Origin: Planococcus beigongshangi | Lineage (GTDB): Bacteria; Bacillota; Bacilli; Bacillales_A; Planococcaceae | Reading direction: 5' to 3' | Length of the DNA stretch: 64,000 nucleotides | Assembly: GCF_016820495.1 (NCBI RefSeq) | Contig: NZ_JADHDU010000003.1 | Location: 186,367-250,366, forward strand | Part shown: in pieces, positions 1 through 7,744 of the stretch | Layout of the letters: the number at the start of each line of letters is the position of its first letter | How positions within the stretch are numbered: the first letter of the stretch is position 1 | Notes under the pieces: model-generated | Told to the model about the DNA's origin: nothing | Databases searched by the model: none | The model's input: the letters and a program-made list of their open reading frames with translations, nothing else | Position numbers and translations under genes: made by a program

Positions 1-369
1 GCGGCCATTTCAAGCGGCGGACGGAAATGGACCCTGTTCAAAGGCTATTATTGGCCGGCGCTCAAGCGGGAAGTGCTGTCTTCCAGTGCCACGGAAGCAG
101 GCCGGGCGATGTTCCTGCTCGCGCAGCTCGGCGTCATCGGGATTTATATCAATCAGGAGTTTTTCTCCCAGCTCGATCGCAGTTATCAATCCGTTGAAAC
201 TTCCAATTCGTGGCCTGTGCTCCTCAGCAATCTGCGGCGGGATGTTTATTCGGCTGAATGGATTCCGCTTGTCGCTTTGTTTTTCATGACCTTCTCGATC
301 ATCGCTTTCCATCTGCTTGCCGACGGCCTCAGAAAACGCCAGGCGATCAAGATGAGACGCAACTTCTAA
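1..369 (+). CDS. ABC transporter permease, C-terminal part (oligopeptide type)
   Basis: The frame is open from the window edge to a TAA at 367-369, so the N-terminus lies outside. The visible 122 residues contain a hydrophobic stretch near residues 38-55 and another near 90-108, and end in an LADGLRKRQ-type basic tail. That resembles the last membrane helices and the DGLR tail of OppC/DppC-type permeases, which form the membrane channel of peptide or nickel importers. No motif of the coupling EAA loop is visible, so the family call rests on the tail and hydrophobic profile only. No terminator was recognised before the next gene. Confidence 0.5.
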   Translation, partial: AAISSGGRKWTLFKGYYWPALKREVLSSSATEAGRAMFLLAQLGVIGIYINQEFFSQLDRSYQSVETSNSWPVLLSNLRRDVYSAEWIPLVALFFMTFSIIAFHLLADGLRKRQAIKMRRNF

Positions 370-422
370 AGACTGTGCCCTTAGGTTAGAGTTAAAGTAA
401 TAAAAGAAAGGACGTGCGGCGG

Positions 423-1130
423 ATGGATTTTGAAACGGTCATGCAGGAGCTTGAGACACTTGGAAAAGAACGGATGAAGAAAATCTATCTTTCGAATGGG
501 GCGCGTGAACCGCTTTTCGGTGTCGCAACCGGTGCCATGAAACCGATGGCGAAAAAAATAAAAATCGATCAGGAGCTGGCGGAGAAATTGTATGCCACCG
601 GCAATTACGATGCGATGTATTTTGCGGGCATCATTGCTGATCCAAAGGCGATGACGGCAGAAGATTATGGCCGCTGGCTGGATTCGGCGTATTTCTATAT
701 GATTTCCGATTACGTGGTTGCGGTGACTTTGTCGGAATCGGATATTGCGCAGGAAGTGGCCGATCGGTGGATTGCAAGCGGTGAGGAGCTGCGGATGTCA
801 GCCGGTTGGAGCTGCTACTGCTGGCTTCTCGGCAGCCGAAAAGATGAGGAGTTTTCGGAAGATAAGCTATCCGGGATGCTCGATCTTGTAAAAGCGACAA
901 TCCACGATGCACCGGAGCGCACGAAATCCGCCATGAATAATTTCATTGAAACGGTGGGCGTGTCGTATAAGCCGCTGACCGAAAAAGCGCTCGAGACGGC
1001 GGCGCAGGTAGGCACTGTGGAAATGAAACGCGAAGGTAAAAAGAGCAGTTTCCTGAATGCAGCTCCCGCCATGGAAAAGGCGATGGAAAGGGATCGCTTG
1101 GGCTTCAAGCGGAAATATGTGAGATGTTGA
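423..1130 (+). CDS. DNA alkylation repair protein (AlkD/AlkC-like HEAT-repeat family)
   Basis: A 235-residue protein made of short amphipathic helices, matching the length and pattern of the DNA alkylation repair family (PF08713), HEAT-like glycosylases that excise alkylated bases. Recognisable blocks are FGVATGAMKPMAKK near residues 32-45, an SDYVVAVTL helix near 95 and the conserved aromatic-rich SAGWSCYCWLL near 125. ATG 423 follows an AGAAAGG site at 11 bases; a GTG at 414 in the same frame is an alternative start. The gene stands alone and ends at a good terminator. Members of this family include enzymes of uncertain substrate, so the activity is inferred. Confidence 0.75.
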   Translation: MDFETVMQELETLGKERMKKIYLSNGAREPLFGVATGAMKPMAKKIKIDQELAEKLYATGNYDAMYFAGIIADPKAMTAEDYGRWLDSAYFYMISDYVVAVTLSESDIAQEVADRWIASGEELRMSAGWSCYCWLLGSRKDEEFSEDKLSGMLDLVKATIHDAPERTKSAMNNFIETVGVSYKPLTEKALETAAQVGTVEMKREGKKSSFLNAAPAMEKAMERDRLGFKRKYVRC

Positions 1131-1136
1131 ATGGGA

Positions 1137-1170
1137 AGGAGCGGCCTGGTGACGGGCTGCTTCTTTTTTA
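1137..1170 (+). terminator. Intrinsic terminator after the alkylation repair gene
   Basis: The arms GGAGCGGCC and GGCTGCTTC pair over nine positions with two G-U pairs around an eight-base loop and are followed by six T residues, seven bases after the stop codon of the gene. Confidence 0.75.
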
Positions 1171-1190
1171 ATGCAGAAAAATCCTGTGAA

Positions 1191-1250
1191 TTGACTTCTT
1201 GTTAAGAGGATGATAAATTTAATTCAATTAAAGACAAAGAGAGTCTTTAA
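1191..1250 (+). promoter_or_regulatory. Promoter and probable Rrf2 operator
   Basis: TTGACT (1191-1196) and TAAATT (1214-1219) are separated by 17 bases and form a sigma-A-type promoter. Just downstream lies a perfect inverted repeat, TTAAAGAC (1228-1235) and GTCTTTAA (1243-1250), with a 7-base centre, giving a 23-bp dyad. Rrf2 regulators bind such AT-rich dyads. The position between the -10 box and the rrf2 start fits a repressor roadblock and autoregulation; the assignment to this regulator is inferred. Confidence 0.65.
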
Positions 1251-1281
1251 TATCCGCGAATAAATCTCACAGGAGGTCCTT

Positions 1282-1695
1282 ATGAAATATTCGAACGCGA
1301 CAAACTATGCTTTGCACACGATGATCCACATCATGCGCCGGTCTGATGGGGAACCGATAGGGGTTCAGGAACTGGCTGCGATGCAGAAACTCTCACCGAC
1401 CTATCTGTCGAAAATTTTGACCAAGCTCACGAAGTCAGGACTGATCGAGTCGACGCCGGGCGTAAAGGGTGGCTACAGAATCTCACGCAGGCAAAAGGAA
1501 ATCTCCTTCCTCGATGTCATCAAATCGATTGAAGGGGACACGAATTTATTCGAATGCTCGATCCATCACGAAGGCTGCCTGATTGAAAACGTCATGCGGC
1601 AGGCGGAAGACAATATGAAGCACGAGCTCGAGAACAAGCTGCTGATCGATATTGTCAGGATGGCGGAAGAAAAACAGGCGGGGATTGAAAGTTAG
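1282..1695 (+). CDS. Rrf2-family transcriptional regulator
   Basis: A 137-residue winged-helix protein with the Rrf2 pattern: N-terminal YALHTMIHI helix, recognition helix LSPTYLSKILTKL around residues 38-50 and the wing GVKGGYRIS near 60-68. Two cysteines, Cys92 and Cys99 (ECSIHHEGC), remain, fewer than in iron-sulfur members such as IscR. That pattern resembles thiol-switch members; HypR of Staphylococcus aureus, an Rrf2 repressor responding to hypochlorite, is a known parallel. ATG follows an AGGAGG site at a good distance. It is the first gene of a three-gene run with an oxidoreductase and a methyltransferase and has a dyad operator candidate in its own leader. Confidence 0.9.
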   Translation: MKYSNATNYALHTMIHIMRRSDGEPIGVQELAAMQKLSPTYLSKILTKLTKSGLIESTPGVKGGYRISRRQKEISFLDVIKSIEGDTNLFECSIHHEGCLIENVMRQAEDNMKHELENKLLIDIVRMAEEKQAGIES

Positions 1696-1719
1696 TTGAA
1701 ATTAGAAGGAGTGATTGGA

Positions 1720-2619
1720 ATGATACTCGATTGTGCTGTAATCGGGGGAGGGCCGGCGGGGCTGAACGCTTCGCTTGTGCTCGGCAGATCCCGGCGGAAA
1801 ACGGTCCTGTTCGATGACAATAAACCGCGCAATACGGTGGTTTCGGAATCGCACGGATTCATCACGCGTGATGGCATCGATCCGCAGGAATTCAAACGGA
1901 TTGGCCATGAAGAACTGGCGAAGTACCCGGACGTTGAAATTCAGAAACAGCGGGTCGTGCGTGTCCATAAGGAAGATGGACTGTTCCATCTCGAAGCGGA
2001 AGACGTAGCAGTCTTCCAGGCAAAGCGGATTGTCCTCGCCATGGGCTTTAAAGAAATTCTTCCGGATGTGGAACGAGTGGACGAATTTTACGGAAGGAGC
2101 CTGTTCAGCTGCCCGTTCTGCGATGGCTGGGAAATGCGGGACAAGGCATTGGCGGTCATTTCAGATAACGAAGCGGCATCGCATATGGTGAAAGTGGCGT
2201 CGAACTGGACGGACGATTTGATTTATTGCACAAACGGACGGCAACTGCTTTCAGAAGAGAAAAGATTGCTGGAAAGCAGGGGCATTCAGGTTGTTGAAGA
2301 AAAGATCCGCGCGTTAAACGGGGCGAACGGCAAGTTGGCGGAGATTCTTTTCGAAGACGGAAGCGTGGTTTCACGTGAAGGCGGATTTATAACACCGGAA
2401 TGGACGCTTGCTTCGGATATCGCAGCGTCGCTCGGCTGCAAACTCAATGACCGTGGCGGAGTGGAGAGCGACGCGATGAAACGGACGAATATTGAAGGCG
2501 TTTATGCCTGCGGAGATGTCTCATTGGCCGGCGCGTCCCAGTTGATTTTCGCGGCAGCAGAAGGAAGCATGGCCGCCATCAGCATTAATGCCGCGATGAT
2601 CGAAGAGAAATTCAGCTGA
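1720..2619 (+). CDS. Thioredoxin reductase-like FAD/NAD(P)-dependent oxidoreductase
   Basis: A 299-residue low-molecular-weight disulfide reductase. It has the FAD-binding GGGPAG at residues 9-14, a CxxC pair in SCPFCDGWE (Cys131, Cys134), and a C-terminal GVYACGDVS FAD motif. Size and order match TrxB, but the active site differs from the usual CATCDG, so it may act on another dithiol, like the TrxB-derived dithiol oxidases. ATG 1720 was chosen because AAGGAG (1706-1711) sits 8 bases upstream; the frame is open back to 1696. It follows the Rrf2 gene by 24 bases, and a methyltransferase gene follows. Redox control by the upstream regulator is likely. Confidence 0.85.
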   Translation: MILDCAVIGGGPAGLNASLVLGRSRRKTVLFDDNKPRNTVVSESHGFITRDGIDPQEFKRIGHEELAKYPDVEIQKQRVVRVHKEDGLFHLEAEDVAVFQAKRIVLAMGFKEILPDVERVDEFYGRSLFSCPFCDGWEMRDKALAVISDNEAASHMVKVASNWTDDLIYCTNGRQLLSEEKRLLESRGIQVVEEKIRALNGANGKLAEILFEDGSVVSREGGFITPEWTLASDIAASLGCKLNDRGGVESDAMKRTNIEGVYACGDVSLAGASQLIFAAAEGSMAAISINAAMIEEKFS

Positions 2620-2645
2620 AACGATCAGCAAGAGGAGGAAAATAG

Positions 2646-3233
2646 ATGGACGGGAAACATTGCGGCTCTCATAGTAAGCACGGGTCTCACGGGAAAATGT
2701 CTTATCTGGAGAATCCAGCACGAAAAGACGACTTGTCTCCAGAAAAATTATTGAGCCTGATTCCGATCAAGGAAACGGATGCTGTCTTGGATTTCGGGGC
2801 GGGCACCGGTTACTTTACGATTCCGGCGGCGAAAGCAGTGACCGGAAATGTATATGCGCTTGATATGGATGCTGAAATGCTGGACGTTATAAAAGCGAAG
2901 GCTCTGCGTGAACACGTTTTAAACATCATCCCGGTTCAGACAGACGGTGCGGAGATTCCATTGCCGGACGAAAGTGTCGACCTGGTGATTGCTTCGTTGG
3001 TATTGCACGAGATCAAGCCGTTGGATCAAACGCTGGCGCAAATAAAAAATGTGATGAAAGATGGCGGCCATCTGATCTGCATCGAGCTCGAGCCGAAAGA
3101 GGCATCATCCCATAAAGCTCCGAGAATTACGCTGGCAGGGATGGAACAGGAGATGGAAGATGCCGGTTTCCGGGTCGTTGAAAAACTGTTTCCGAGCGAG
3201 TCGTTGTATATTCTGATAGCCCGGAAAGCGTAA
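2646..3233 (+). CDS. Class I SAM-dependent methyltransferase
   Basis: A 195-residue protein with the Rossmann methyltransferase motif I VLDFGAGTGYF near residues 47-57, an acidic motif II end (ALDMD) near 70 and a post-motif LPDESVDLVIASLVLHE region near 105-120. The first 17 residues are rich in His, Gly and Ser (DGKHCGSHSKHGSHG), an unusual tail that might bind metal. It lies 26 bases after the oxidoreductase with AGAGGAGGAAAATAG as ribosome site, so it is the third gene of the Rrf2 operon. The substrate is unknown; thiol, arsenic or quinone methylation are all compatible with the fold. Confidence 0.85.
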   Translation: MDGKHCGSHSKHGSHGKMSYLENPARKDDLSPEKLLSLIPIKETDAVLDFGAGTGYFTIPAAKAVTGNVYALDMDAEMLDVIKAKALREHVLNIIPVQTDGAEIPLPDESVDLVIASLVLHEIKPLDQTLAQIKNVMKDGGHLICIELEPKEASSHKAPRITLAGMEQEMEDAGFRVVEKLFPSESLYILIARKA

Positions 3234-3300
3234 GGAAATGAAATTTTTTTAAACCAATTACGGATAACGGCAGTCTTTGAAGTCTTTTATTGATAGGCTG

Positions 3301-3630
3301 TCAATCGATATGTTTTTTGAAACGTTCGCCGGTATTGATGTAAATCAGACCAAATAGGATGAAGAGCACCATCAGCACCACGCCGCTGATCATCAGCGCA
3401 TTCATCTCCAGCAGTCCGCCTGCAGTAATCAGGGCTAATGTAAAAGCGATGGCGAGAATCAATTTCCCCGTCGCTTTGCACAGAGCCGGTTCATCATATT
3501 TTTCTTTTTCTTCCTTGGACATGGTATTATAGCCGGCAATCAGCCAGCCGCCTTTGCCTTGGAGAAGATAGATGCCAAGTGCGATGAATAGAAGAAGCAG
3601 ACCAATTGGAACAATTATTTCAGCTGTCAT
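3301..3630 (-). CDS. DUF3784-like small membrane protein
   Basis: A 109-residue protein with three predicted membrane helices (about 5-23, 57-74 and 80-98). Between the first two lies the conserved loop GKGGWLIAGYNTMSKEEK followed by a Cys in ALCKATGK, which is the signature of the DUF3784 family of Firmicutes. Function is unknown. AGAGGTG precedes the ATG at a good distance. The gene converges with the methyltransferase; no strong terminator was found between them. Confidence 0.8.
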   Translation of the reverse strand: MTAEIIVPIGLLLLFIALGIYLLQGKGGWLIAGYNTMSKEEKEKYDEPALCKATGKLILAIAFTLALITAGGLLEMNALMISGVVLMVLFILFGLIYINTGERFKKHID

Positions 3631-3750
3631 GGATAAACACCTCTTTAGGGGGATTTAGAATTAAGTCGGATCCTATATTATATTTTGGCGGCTTCAATGA
3701 ATAATTTCAACCGGAGGAGCGGGACTGGACGGATGGCTGCCGGAATTCCG

Positions 3751-3918
3751 ATGCCGATCACAAATGGCGTTATGCCGATCACAAACAGCAGAATGCCGAT
3801 CACAAATGGCGTTATGCCGATCACAAACAGCAGAATGCCGATCACAAATGGCGTTATGCCGATCACAAACAGCAGAATGCCGATCACAAATGGCGTTATG
3901 CCGATCACAAAACGTCAG
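3751..3918 (+). repeat. Tandem array, eight units of 21 bp (core ATGCCGATCAC)
   Basis: Units start at 3751, 3772, 3793, 3814, 3835, 3856, 3877 and 3898. The first 11 bases, ATGCCGATCAC, are constant; the next 10 alternate between AAATGGCGTT and AAACAGCAGA, so the array also has a 42-bp higher-order period. The last unit has a divergent tail. Because 21 is a multiple of three the array is open in several frames, giving apparent heptapeptide ORFs with no ribosome site, which I treat as spurious. It fills most of the 455-bp gap between the divergent neighbours. Confidence 0.97.
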
Positions 3919-4030
3919 GCAGCCGATATTAAAGTGATTTTCTCTTTGATTTCTTCAATATCTTGATCAAATCCTAACGTTTTTGAAAAAAATCTCGAAT
4001 TTCGGCTCAAAATCAATTAAAAATCAAAAA

Positions 4031-4064
4031 AATCCGGGAAAAGCAGAAGCTTTTCCCGGATTTT
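4031..4064 (+). terminator. Perfect 14-bp hairpin downstream of the array
   Basis: AATCCGGGAAAAGC (4031-4044) pairs perfectly with 4049-4062 around the loop AGAA and is flanked by A residues upstream and TTTT-GC downstream, so it could terminate transcription on either strand. No plus-strand gene lies upstream within this gap, so if it terminates anything on that strand it would be a transcript through the array at 3751-3918. Confidence 0.7.
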
Positions 4065-4085
4065 GCTATTCAACTGGCCAATCCT

Positions 4086-4985
4086 TTGCGATATAATGTT
4101 CAGATCCAGCTTCCAACAATAGAGAAAAAAAGAAAAGAGGTCTTTCCTATCGACTTATTGGATTTGTATTATAGAAAATACACAGGCACATTGAAAGCCG
4201 CCGATTATATTGACTGGGCGACTGGACAGCTGCATATGAATACGCTTGAGATAAAAAAATTAGCCTCAATGAAAGAGGACAGGCAATTGAACGGGTTCGA
4301 AGTTGAAAAGATGTTCGAAGAGGCGATGGCAAGTATCAGGAGTGACGCGCCATCAAAATATCATTGCTTCGAACATCATTTCAAGCGGCTGCATGCACAA
4401 TTGCTGCTACCCAATGAAAATGCATTGATTATTTTGAAAGAGATTTATGATTTCACGGTCACTCATGAACTTTTTGAAGAGCAGATGAAATGGCAGGAAG
4501 TGAGTGATGCTGCGGACGACTTCCAGTACGGCGATAATTTCTATGGCTATACGAAGGAAAAGATTCATGAAATGATTCTTGGAAATGCCCGGAAACTATG
4601 GCATGGACGCATCAGTGATATTGCATTCGATGAATTTGTCGGGCAAAAAATAATAGTGGTGGATCCGGAGGCCAATTTAATCATTCAACTTGAAAAAGGG
4701 GCGATTGTCATCGAATGCCCTTGGCGCATCCGCAGTATTGAAGGGATTGCGATAGGTGAGACCGATGTCCGGTATAATTCCAGCGAATGGCGGACGGTAA
4801 AGGAATTGCTTGTCGGCAAAACGATCCAGGATGTTCAAATGTTTGAGAACTGCTCATTTTTGATTATCCAATTTGACGATCTGTTTCTGGATCTATTTCA
4901 CGCGAGCACTTTCTATGACGGGTGGACGCTGACGGGCGAGGGCGGTACATACATTTTTTCGATGCACGGTGGAAGCATCGCTTGA
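4086..4985 (+). CDS. Unknown protein, about 299 residues
   Basis: I do not recognise a family. The frame is open from TTG 4086; this start has no ribosome site and a TATAAT lies just inside it, so the true start may be later. The N-terminal half (to about residue 165) is helical and charged with DYIDWATGQL and DNFYGYTKEKIHEM. The C-terminal half (about 175-299) looks beta-rich, with LLVGKTIQDVQMFENCSFL then DLFHASTFYDGWTL, resembling small domains that recur in polymorphic-toxin immunity-type proteins. It stands alone; a TetR gene follows about 100 bases later. Confidence 0.6.
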   Translation: MRYNVQIQLPTIEKKRKEVFPIDLLDLYYRKYTGTLKAADYIDWATGQLHMNTLEIKKLASMKEDRQLNGFEVEKMFEEAMASIRSDAPSKYHCFEHHFKRLHAQLLLPNENALIILKEIYDFTVTHELFEEQMKWQEVSDAADDFQYGDNFYGYTKEKIHEMILGNARKLWHGRISDIAFDEFVGQKIIVVDPEANLIIQLEKGAIVIECPWRIRSIEGIAIGETDVRYNSSEWRTVKELLVGKTIQDVQMFENCSFLIIQFDDLFLDLFHASTFYDGWTLTGEGGTYIFSMHGGSIA

Positions 4986-5046
4986 TAGAAGACGTTTCAC
5001 CAGATGAATTATTTTATTGGAACAGGATCAGAATCCTTGAATTAAT

Positions 5047-5072
5047 AAAACTATTTGTGTATTATTAGTTTT
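5047..5072 (+). promoter_or_regulatory. Probable TetR operator 1
   Basis: AAAACTA (5047-5053) and TAGTTTT (5066-5072) form a perfect inverted repeat with a 12-base centre, placed just upstream of the ribosome site of the TetR gene. The same half-site with the same 26-bp total length recurs before the MATE gene at 5686-5711, which makes both strong candidates for the binding site of this TetR protein. Confidence 0.7.
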
Positions 5073-5089
5073 CTGAAGGGGGTTCGAAA

Positions 5090-5644
5090 GTGAAAAACAG
5101 GATTATACAAGCATTTATCGAAGAGACCCGCTATAACGGCATCAAGTTTACGATGGATGATTTGGCAAAAAGACTGGGCATCAGTAAACGGACCCTGTAC
5201 GAAAATTTTTCATCGAAGCTGGAAATCCTGGAAGCGATCATCGATCTGACTTTTTCTGAACACGAAGAACGCTGCCGTGCCATCCGGGAAGATGAAACGC
5301 TGAATCTGGAACAGAAAATCCGGCAGACGATCGGAATTATCCTGAAGCATTATGAATTTTACGACCTGCGCATTCTGGAACAGCTGAAACGCTATTATCC
5401 CAATCAGTGGGAACGCGTGGACCGGGAAATGAACCGCTGGGATGATTTGGAACGGCTATTGAAAGAAGGTATGGAAACCGGGCTCGTCAAACAGCAGAAC
5501 CTTGATCTGCTGGTGAAGATGATTTTGAGCGTCGTCAATATTTCCCTCGACCAGAAATTCTTCTACGACCAAAGTCTTTCTGCGAATGACGCAGTAGATG
5601 CAATGAGCGAATTATTATTAAACGGTTTTATTGAAAATGAATAG
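5090..5644 (+). CDS. TetR-family transcriptional regulator
   Basis: A 184-residue protein with the TetR helix-turn-helix in residues 1-46: FTMDDLAKRLGISKRTLYENF. The remainder is an all-helical ligand/dimer domain without a recognised ligand type. GTG 5090 follows AAGGGGG at seven bases, which decides the start. The next gene is a MATE efflux pump separated by a terminator, and both genes carry the same operator-like dyad, so the protein probably represses its own gene and the pump until an inducing compound binds. Confidence 0.9.
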   Translation: MKNRIIQAFIEETRYNGIKFTMDDLAKRLGISKRTLYENFSSKLEILEAIIDLTFSEHEERCRAIREDETLNLEQKIRQTIGIILKHYEFYDLRILEQLKRYYPNQWERVDREMNRWDDLERLLKEGMETGLVKQQNLDLLVKMILSVVNISLDQKFFYDQSLSANDAVDAMSELLLNGFIENE

Positions 5645-5651
5645 ATGGAGG

Positions 5652-5677
5652 ACTGGCTGCAGGAGCCAGTTTTTTTC
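5652..5677 (+). terminator. Terminator between TetR and MATE genes
   Basis: ACTGGCT (5652-5658) and AGCCAGT (5664-5670) enclose GCAGG and are followed by at least six T residues. It ends the TetR transcript, so the efflux gene should have its own promoter, in line with its own operator copy. Confidence 0.85.
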
Positions 5678-5685
5678 GACAGTTG

Positions 5686-5711
5686 AAAACTATAAAAACA
5701 AAAAAAGTTTT
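5686..5711 (+). promoter_or_regulatory. Probable TetR operator 2
   Basis: AAAACTA (5686-5692) and AAGTTTT (5705-5711) with a 12-base centre repeat the geometry of the dyad at 5047-5072, with one mismatch in the right arm. It lies 35 bases upstream of the MATE start codon, inside the expected promoter region. Confidence 0.65.
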
Positions 5712-5745
5712 ATTGTTTTCGAGCTGGAAAACAGGAGGAATTCAT

Positions 5746-7077
5746 ATGGCAGCACAACAGACAGCACACCGGCTTGATACGGATCCGGTAGGAAAATCAT
5801 TTGTCCGTTACCTGATTCCGTCTACAATCGGCATGCTCTTAATGGCAGTCAATATCGTGGCGGACGGCATCATGGTGGGCAATCGGCTGGGACCGGTTGC
5901 ACTTGCCGGCGTCGGCATTGCGGCACCGGTTTATACAATATTCGTGGCGATGTCGCTGTGGCTCGGTATTGGAGCAGCCACTCGATTTTCTGCATTAATG
6001 GGTGCAAAGCGGCCAGGAGAAGCGAAAATCGTCTTTTCCCATGCGATGTTGTCGATTTTCATCGTGACGCTGCTGATCGGATTGGTGGCATTTCCGTTTC
6101 GAACGGAACTCGCTTATCTGCTCGGGGCGAACGCGGACACTTATCCTTACGTAGCAGATTATCTTTATTTGATGCTGCTGTTCGGCTTCGTATTCACTAT
6201 CGAGAATGCACTCAGTATCATGGTGCGCAATGACGGCAGCCCGAACCTTGCGATGGTGGCATTGATAACGACAGCGCTGCTGAATATCGGCCTCAATTAC
6301 ATCTTTTTATTCATCTTAGATTTTGGAGTGATGGGAGCAGCAGGTGCGACTTTGATCGCTGGCTTTGTCGGGATTCTTGTGCTCGGCACACATTTCCTTA
6401 AAAAGACGAATAACCTGCGCTTTGTCCGGTTCAAATTCAACCGGAAACTGTTGATGCTGATTCTGGTCATCGGCTTTCCGAGTTTCCTCTCGGAAGTCGG
6501 CATGTCCGTGTTCACCATTTCCCATAACCTCGTCTTCGAACGTCTTGCGGGAACAGCCGGAGTTTCGGCATTCGCCATTCTGAACTATGTCCACAGCGTC
6601 ATGCTGCTCGCATTTCTTGGTATGGGCTCAGCTATCCAGCCGTTGGTCAGTTATTACAGCGGGGCCGGCGATAAAAATAAAATCCGCAGGACGCTGCAGC
6701 TCGCAATCGGAACTGCGGTTGCAGCAGGAGCCGCCTTTTTCATCATCGGCCAATTTTTTGCTCCTGCCATCGCGGGCGTATTCGGTGATTTTCCCGACTC
6801 GGTGATGGACATCGCAGTTCCTGGAATTCAATTATTCTTCATCGGTTACTTATTCATGGGAACCAATTTCGTCATGATGACGTATTATCAGTCAACGGGT
6901 AAGATCCGGATGGCAACTTGGATCACCGCGGCGCGGGAAATCGTGATTTTACTGATTTTGCTCAGTATTCTACCTGTGTTCTTCGGCGTAACAGGCGCTT
7001 GGCTCGCCATTCCGATTTCGGAATTCATTGTTTTGCTGACGATCATTTTTTATCAGCGTAAAAGGAAAACGATATAA
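5746..7077 (+). CDS. MATE-family multidrug efflux transporter
   Basis: A 443-residue membrane protein with about 12 helices, arranged as two homologous halves as in the MATE (MatE) family of Na+ or H+ driven exporters. The first helix region LIPSTIGMLLMAVNIVADG and GPVALAGVGIAAP are typical of its N-terminal half. ATG 5746 was chosen because AGGAGGA lies 7 bases upstream; the frame is open 63 bases further but without a ribosome site. It follows the TetR gene with its own operator-like dyad and likely exports a cationic toxic compound. The substrate is not predictable. Confidence 0.92.
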   Translation: MAAQQTAHRLDTDPVGKSFVRYLIPSTIGMLLMAVNIVADGIMVGNRLGPVALAGVGIAAPVYTIFVAMSLWLGIGAATRFSALMGAKRPGEAKIVFSHAMLSIFIVTLLIGLVAFPFRTELAYLLGANADTYPYVADYLYLMLLFGFVFTIENALSIMVRNDGSPNLAMVALITTALLNIGLNYIFLFILDFGVMGAAGATLIAGFVGILVLGTHFLKKTNNLRFVRFKFNRKLLMLILVIGFPSFLSEVGMSVFTISHNLVFERLAGTAGVSAFAILNYVHSVMLLAFLGMGSAIQPLVSYYSGAGDKNKIRRTLQLAIGTAVAAGAAFFIIGQFFAPAIAGVFGDFPDSVMDIAVPGIQLFFIGYLFMGTNFVMMTYYQSTGKIRMATWITAAREIVILLILLSILPVFFGVTGAWLAIPISEFIVLLTIIFYQRKRKTI

Positions 7078-7105
7078 CAAGAGTAAATGATGAAAGGAAG
7101 ATTGG

Positions 7106-7561
7106 ATGAAGACATTGAATATCGACTTCAATTTGGATCCATTTCTGACGCTCGATCCAAAACTGCTGAAGCAAAAAAACGGCAAATTATTAATTGATGT
7201 CGACGGTGAATTGACTATCACGTTGGGTGAGAGTAGGTTCTTTGGAGAGCCATCACTCACATTGCTTGAACTCGGCGTCGCTTTGAAACGCTGGCGCATT
7301 GAGGATCCGAATGCAATTAAAGACTTTCATTTCTTTACGATGGAGCATGACGAAAAAGAAGGTCCGATACTGGCGTTTCGCCGGCAGGGCAAGTCCGGGT
7401 GGCAGTTGTTTTCAATCTGGCAGGCGTTCAGTCATGATGGTTTGATTTCTGCGGAAGACTTGCTGGAAGCGGTGGACCGTTATTTGGCCACACTGGAAGA
7501 AGTGCTGATTAAGAGATACGGTTTGCGGTACCAGGATTTTATGAAACGCCAATGGCTATAG
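7106..7561 (+). CDS. Unknown soluble protein of 151 residues
   Basis: No family recognised with confidence. The N-terminal half is rich in beta-type sequence (DFNLDPFLTLDPKLL, KLLIDVDGELTITLG), the C-terminal part helical with a conserved-looking LLEAVDRYLATLEEVLIKRY. GAAAGGAAG precedes the ATG at a suitable distance. The gene lies 28 bases after the MATE gene and could be cotranscribed with it. Proteins of this layout occur as orphan genes in Bacillales and some act as immunity-like factors, but nothing here proves that. Confidence 0.7.
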   Translation: MKTLNIDFNLDPFLTLDPKLLKQKNGKLLIDVDGELTITLGESRFFGEPSLTLLELGVALKRWRIEDPNAIKDFHFFTMEHDEKEGPILAFRRQGKSGWQLFSIWQAFSHDGLISAEDLLEAVDRYLATLEEVLIKRYGLRYQDFMKRQWL

Positions 7562-7635
7562 GGAAGAATTGCGGCTGCATGAAGGTGAATCGAAGCAGTG
7601 AGGTGAACTTGCAGCAGACCGGTTAAAACTGCAAT

Positions 7636-7671
7636 TCCGGGGAGAAGAACTGTTTCTTTCCGGGATTTTTG
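7636..7671 (+). terminator. Probable terminator
   Basis: CCGGGGAGAAGA and TTTCTTTCCGGG pair with some G-U pairs around ACTG and are followed by TTTTT, about 75 bases after the stop codon at 7561. Confidence 0.5.
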
Positions 7672-7744
7672 TGTGAAAGAAGCTATTGCAAACAAAGTCG
7701 GTTATAACGCAAACAAAAATAAAAGTGTCATCCCATCGGCTCAT

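Noticed and set aside
3685-3966. Open frame made of repeated heptapeptides (MPITNGV/MPITNSR) over the array
   Set aside because: The frame exists because the 21-bp period is a multiple of three; an equally open frame runs on the other strand, and there is no ribosome site. I annotate the DNA repeat instead.
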